From Bacteroidales bacterium (lineage in GTDB: Bacteria; Bacteroidota; Bacteroidia; Bacteroidales; F082), in assembly GCA_017428285.1 (NCBI GenBank), contig JAFRRE010000011.1:1-28639 (forward strand): a stretch of 28,639 nucleotides of DNA, given 5' to 3'. Positions 25,480-28,639 of the stretch are shown piece by piece; position 1 is the first letter of the stretch; each line of letters starts with the position of its first letter. The notes under the pieces were generated by a model that was not told where the DNA came from, did no database searches, and saw nothing but the letters and a program-made list of their open reading frames with translations. The position numbers and the translations under genes are program-made.

Positions 25480-26910
25480 TCAATATACTACCAATCGTGT
25501 TGAATAAAACGTACCATCTGTTGCAATTAACCGTAACAGATAAACCCCTTTTTGAATATCATTTGTGTTGATTATATTGGTATTGTAAAAGGTTCTTACA
25601 GCCTGCCCGAGGTTGTTGTAAACTTGTACTTGGGCCACCTTCACTCCTTCAATGTTCACTACTCCGTCGGTTGGATTGGGATAGACATTGAAGGCAGTTA
25701 CAGACCCATCTGCAACAGCGAGATTGTCTTTCTCAAGAATGGGGAAACCCTCATTGATATTATTCTCATCCTGAGCCCACACAGGATCGCTATTATTGCC
25801 GTTGAGACAATCCACGAAATCAAGGCTACGCATATAGTCTTCGCTTAATGCCACACCTTCGCCGCCTGCACTACACGTATTGATGTAATAGTTGTTTTCA
25901 AGTGTTGTATTATTGCCATAGGCCAAAATACAGCCGGCATCTTCGGTGCTGGAAATTGTTCCTACATTATAGCAATTGGTTATCACACAATTACCATTAT
26001 GCAAGAAGCTAGCGATGCCACCTGCAGCAGGTCCTGCTGGAGCAGTGCCTGTAACTGTACCGTCAGCGAAAATGCTTCCTGTATTGTAGCAATTGTTTAT
26101 TGTCACTTTTCCATTAAGAGAAAAGCCATAGATTCCACCCGAGTAGGCCCCCGACACCTCTCCTTTATTGTAACATTCTGCAATTTCCGTGGTACCAAAA
26201 CCAACGATACCACCTGCATATTGGCCACTGATATTACCAATATTGTAACAGTTATAGACTTGATAGGCATTAGACCCAACGATGCCGCCGGATCTAGAAT
26301 CATTGGAGACTACGGTTGCGCCATTCCAACAACGGGACACCAATGTGGAGGACGAGCCATTTCCTACAATGCCACCACAAATAATTCCTGTAACATAACC
26401 ACTAGTGACAAATACATTCTCGATAACGGCCGGTTCCACATCTTGTCCGATTAGTCTGCCTTCAGTGCATCCAAAAAGGCCAACGCCATAATCATAGTAG
26501 TAGGCTTCCGAATCAACATACATATTCGAAATGCTGTGCTCTCCACCATCGAAGTGGCCTCTGAACACAGTTTCTGGATTATAACCGGAAATACTACCTT
26601 GGTTGCCTCTATCACAGCCGTCATCATCGAACCATTTGTTGTACAACCCGATGGGCACCCATTTTTGGTCCTCACTGCCGTTTAGGTCGATGTCTGTGGT
26701 GAGACGGAAATACAAGCCTTCCGTATCAAAGCCTTTGTTGACCATATAAGCCAAGAAAGCCAAGTTTTGGGCCGATTCAATCAGGTATGGGCTGCTTTCA
26801 GTTCCGTTGCCTCTGGTCCAAACAGCTCTGCCGCCGTCCCAAACGCTGGTCTGTGCCTCGACCATGATGCCCGCCAAAAGGAGCATCATCATAATATATA
26901 ATCTTTTCAT
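25480..26910 (-). CDS. Secreted GLUG-repeat protein with T9SS sorting domain
   Basis: A 476-residue protein read from the ATG at 26910 (MKRLYIMMMLLLAGIMVEAQ signal peptide); an ATG at 26937 would only add nine residues in front of the signal. An N-terminal segment (TRGNGTESSPYLIESAQNLAFLAYMVN) is the usual lead-in to GLUG proteins. About five GLUG-like repeats follow (residues 180-330), such as SGGIVGSNAYQVYNCYNIG, AGGIVGFGTTEIAECYNKG and SGGIYGFSLNGKVTINNCYN; these build a beta-helix in surface adhesins. The last 68 residues (from VYPNPTDG at 409) are a type A T9SS sorting domain. It lies 32 nt after the stop of the upstream secreted-protein gene, so the two form an operon. Confidence 0.9.
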   Translation of the reverse strand: MKRLYIMMMLLLAGIMVEAQTSVWDGGRAVWTRGNGTESSPYLIESAQNLAFLAYMVNKGFDTEGLYFRLTTDIDLNGSEDQKWVPIGLYNKWFDDDGCDRGNQGSISGYNPETVFRGHFDGGEHSISNMYVDSEAYYYDYGVGLFGCTEGRLIGQDVEPAVIENVFVTSGYVTGIICGGIVGNGSSSTLVSRCWNGATVVSNDSRSGGIVGSNAYQVYNCYNIGNISGQYAGGIVGFGTTEIAECYNKGEVSGAYSGGIYGFSLNGKVTINNCYNTGSIFADGTVTGTAPAGPAAGGIASFLHNGNCVITNCYNVGTISSTEDAGCILAYGNNTTLENNYYINTCSAGGEGVALSEDYMRSLDFVDCLNGNNSDPVWAQDENNINEGFPILEKDNLAVADGSVTAFNVYPNPTDGVVNIEGVKVAQVQVYNNLGQAVRTFYNTNIINTNDIQKGVYLLRLIATDGTFYSTRLVVY

Positions 26911-26942
26911 TTTGTTCAGTATTAAATCGTTAGACATTTGTT

Positions 26943-28493
26943 TTATTTTCCAAAGCCATTATTGAACAATGTCCTGATATGGTCGATGAATTCGCCTTTG
27001 CGCTCAAGAGCCGACTGGCTGTCATTTTTCCATACGGTAATCATGGCATAGTCCAATTCTTGCGTAGTGCCGGCGACAAAATTGAACGGCCCAACCATAG
27101 TAAGACCACGGCGGTCGGTGGGTTCATTATTACATTCTTCTTCCGTCCAATATTTGCCATTGGTGTTGTAGTCGTCATTAGGGGCCACACCATTAGTGCC
27201 AAAATTGCAAGGGTCGGTGTCACCAGGGAACATAAAGCTGCATTCGGGACCGACAACATTTTCACCGCTGTAGGCATTGCCACCATATTGCATATGTGTT
27301 TCGTCTCTCCATATACCGCGCAAATAATTATAGTATTGTAAAGCCGAACTTGGATCGCCATTGATACCTACAGAGTTGACATGATACATAAATCCGCACA
27401 TACCCAAGCGTTCATCATCGGCGATGCCATTACCAAAATTGTAGCCATTGTAGGCATATTTGTCTAAAGGATGCGAGTTGTTGAACAAGGTTCCACAATC
27501 TCCGTTATAGGCGGGATTATCACGCCCGTCTGCATCCATATAGGGACCAGCCAATATAGTACAGACCTGAACAGGTGGATTATCACCGTATGCCCATGGC
27601 TGCCCATCGCCATCCATTGGGACACCATTATAGGCAAAGCTTGAGCCACGTTGCACATCGCAGCCAACATAGTCATCCCAAGCATAGCCGATGTCCCAGT
27701 CGTTCCAAAGACCGAGATAGGTGTCGTGGTAATCGTTGGAGGAACGGTTGAAGAACTTGTAGTTCACAAACACGGTATTGTTCAAAGCCTCATCATTTGG
27801 GGCATCAAAGGCATACACCATGGCATGGACCTCAAGGCCAATCTTTCCTCCTCCCGATTCAAGATGATTACTAAAGCAGTCATTGAAAACAAAGAAGAGG
27901 CATTGGTCGCCCTTGATGTCGGGATAGTCGCCTTCGGCAGGGTTGTAATGTCCGTCACCATTCACGTCTACAAAAGGCGCAAGGTTTTCGGCATAGCCCG
28001 CATCGCCATGGGCTGGCCAAGTTAGGATGTCCTCAGGTGTTTGATAGCCTGCGTTGCCGTGATTGGCGATGAATTGTTCGATTTCGGAGCGAGTGAGGTT
28101 CCATACACGATGGAACTTCAGTGCCGTCATCAGGTCGATTGTGGCGTCAGCTGTCTTGAGAGGCCCTGCCCAATAGTCGTTAATAGCTCCATCAATCCCT
28201 TCCCAGTTTTGTCCGAATTTTAAAGCTGCAAGGTGAAGACTGTCGGCGGTATCCAGACCGCCAAACCAGAGCGAATGTTGGAAGATGGTCTCTTTGCCGC
28301 TGCCTTGGGGCACTTCCCAAGTGGGGCAATCATTGTGATAGGTGTCCCATTGTTCATAATATGTACCACGTTGTGGGACAAAGACGCTGCCATTGCCGAG
28401 GATGGTTGCCCTTACATTGTTGGTCTCGATGTGAGAGATGGGTGGTTGCTGTGCCACGGATGCCAGCCCCATCACGCACATCACCAGTAACAA
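26943..28493 (-). CDS. Large secreted protein of unknown family
   Basis: About 516 residues with a hydrophobic signal-like start ending LASVAQQ. I recognise no domain. The protein is rich in Asp, Asn, Gly, Trp and Tyr. Visible features are FVDVNGDGHYNPAEGDYPDIKGDQ (around 170-193), a dockerin/EF-hand-like Ca2+ loop, NYKFFNRSSNDYHDTYLGLWNDWDIG, and several scattered Cys. Large Bacteroidota surface proteins with similar segments usually carry a T9SS tail; this one ends NGFGK without it. The start is uncertain: 28493 is a TTG, and no ATG lies in frame upstream before a stop. The codons just upstream encode a basic NRKRL stretch that would complete a signal peptide, possibly from the CTG at 28523. 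Co-transcribed with the GLUG gene. Confidence 0.7.
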   Translation of the reverse strand: MLLVMCVMGLASVAQQPPISHIETNNVRATILGNGSVFVPQRGTYYEQWDTYHNDCPTWEVPQGSGKETIFQHSLWFGGLDTADSLHLAALKFGQNWEGIDGAINDYWAGPLKTADATIDLMTALKFHRVWNLTRSEIEQFIANHGNAGYQTPEDILTWPAHGDAGYAENLAPFVDVNGDGHYNPAEGDYPDIKGDQCLFFVFNDCFSNHLESGGGKIGLEVHAMVYAFDAPNDEALNNTVFVNYKFFNRSSNDYHDTYLGLWNDWDIGYAWDDYVGCDVQRGSSFAYNGVPMDGDGQPWAYGDNPPVQVCTILAGPYMDADGRDNPAYNGDCGTLFNNSHPLDKYAYNGYNFGNGIADDERLGMCGFMYHVNSVGINGDPSSALQYYNYLRGIWRDETHMQYGGNAYSGENVVGPECSFMFPGDTDPCNFGTNGVAPNDDYNTNGKYWTEEECNNEPTDRRGLTMVGPFNFVAGTTQELDYAMITVWKNDSQSALERKGEFIDHIRTLFNNGFGK

Positions 28494-28570
28494 AAGTCTT
28501 TTCCTGTTTTCCGCGATTTTCAGTTGTGATTTTATAAGTGCTTAAATTCCAGTAGAATATCTTTCAAGAA

Positions 28571-28602
28571 TTTGCGTTTTTGGGTGTCCCGTGCTATCTT
28601 TG
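28571..28602 (+). promoter_or_regulatory. Promoter of the right-edge gene (-33/-7)
   Basis: TTTG (28571-28574), a 20-nt spacer and TATCTTTG (28595-28602) match the Bacteroides consensus. The ATG at 28607 follows after 4 nt, implying an almost leaderless transcript. Confidence 0.65.
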
Positions 28603-28606
28603 CGGC

Positions 28607-28639
28607 ATGTTTGTACGTCGGAAGGTCAACAAGTCGGGC
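28607..28639 (+). CDS. Start of a possible transposase (partial, cut by window edge)
   Basis: Eleven codons read MFVRRKVNKSG to the end of the window. This opening, M-(F/Y)-(V/I/L)-R-(K/R)-K-x-N-(K/R)-S-G, is how many Bacteroidota IS4/IS1634-type transposases begin, as I recall them. With so few residues the call is tentative. No inverted repeat can be tested because the far end lies outside the window. Confidence 0.45.
   Translation, partial: MFVRRKVNKSG

Noticed and set aside
26937..26937. Earlier ATG start for the GLUG-repeat protein
   Set aside because: It would place polar residues MSNDLILNK in front of a complete signal peptide; the ATG at 26910 gives the normal start.

Overview
The window comes from a Bacteroidota chromosome, most likely of the order Bacteroidales; the genus cannot be fixed from the sequence. 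Three signs support this. Several genes are preceded by the Bacteroides-type promoter (-33 TTTG / -7 TAnnTTTG). Two secreted proteins end in type IX secretion system (T9SS) sorting domains of the VYPNPT type. Lipoproteins, GH92/GH78 glycosidases and DUF4369-thioredoxin proteins are typical of this phylum. Short palindromic intergenic repeats of several families lie between many genes.

Layout. 1-1909 (-): GH92 alpha-mannosidase lipoprotein cut by the left edge, divergent from dnaG (1980-3935) across two fully interlocked promoters. 4051-4905: methionine aminopeptidase. 5103-5768: HigB/HigA toxin-antitoxin pair, then a short gene remnant. 6031-8769: GH78 alpha-L-rhamnosidase lipoprotein with a repeat-derived in-frame insert. 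8848-9429 (-): ruvC. 9580-9996: small secreted protein made of 17-residue tandem repeats. 10111-10848: periplasmic protein with two TonB-C-like domains.

10849-12847 is an accessory island. A HicB/HicA pair and a DUF1629/Imm11-like orphan immunity gene lie between two direct copies of the 3' end of radA plus its downstream REP-type hairpins. The left copy is a pseudogene fragment. Its differences from the live radA are almost all synonymous, so it looks imported from a diverged relative rather than decayed locally.

12687-14060 (-): radA. 14285-17049: a secreted choice-of-anchor-J-like protein followed 2 nt later by a CotH-kinase/lamin-tail/T9SS protein. 17057-18835 (-): recJ. 19099-23171: purH-mreB-mreC-mreD, the normal Bacteroidota gene order, but here followed by two tandem DUF4369-thioredoxin lipoproteins (23194-25422) instead of mrdA/rodA. 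25480-28493 (-): two secreted proteins (a large Cys/Asp-rich protein of unknown family and a GLUG-repeat T9SS protein). 28607-edge: start of a likely transposase.

The core genes cover DNA replication and repair (dnaG, ruvC, radA, recJ), purine synthesis (purH), cell shape (mreBCD) and N-terminal Met removal (map). The accessory layer covers glycan breakdown, cell-surface proteins, two toxin-antitoxin modules and one immunity gene. No tRNA, rRNA or CRISPR array was seen.
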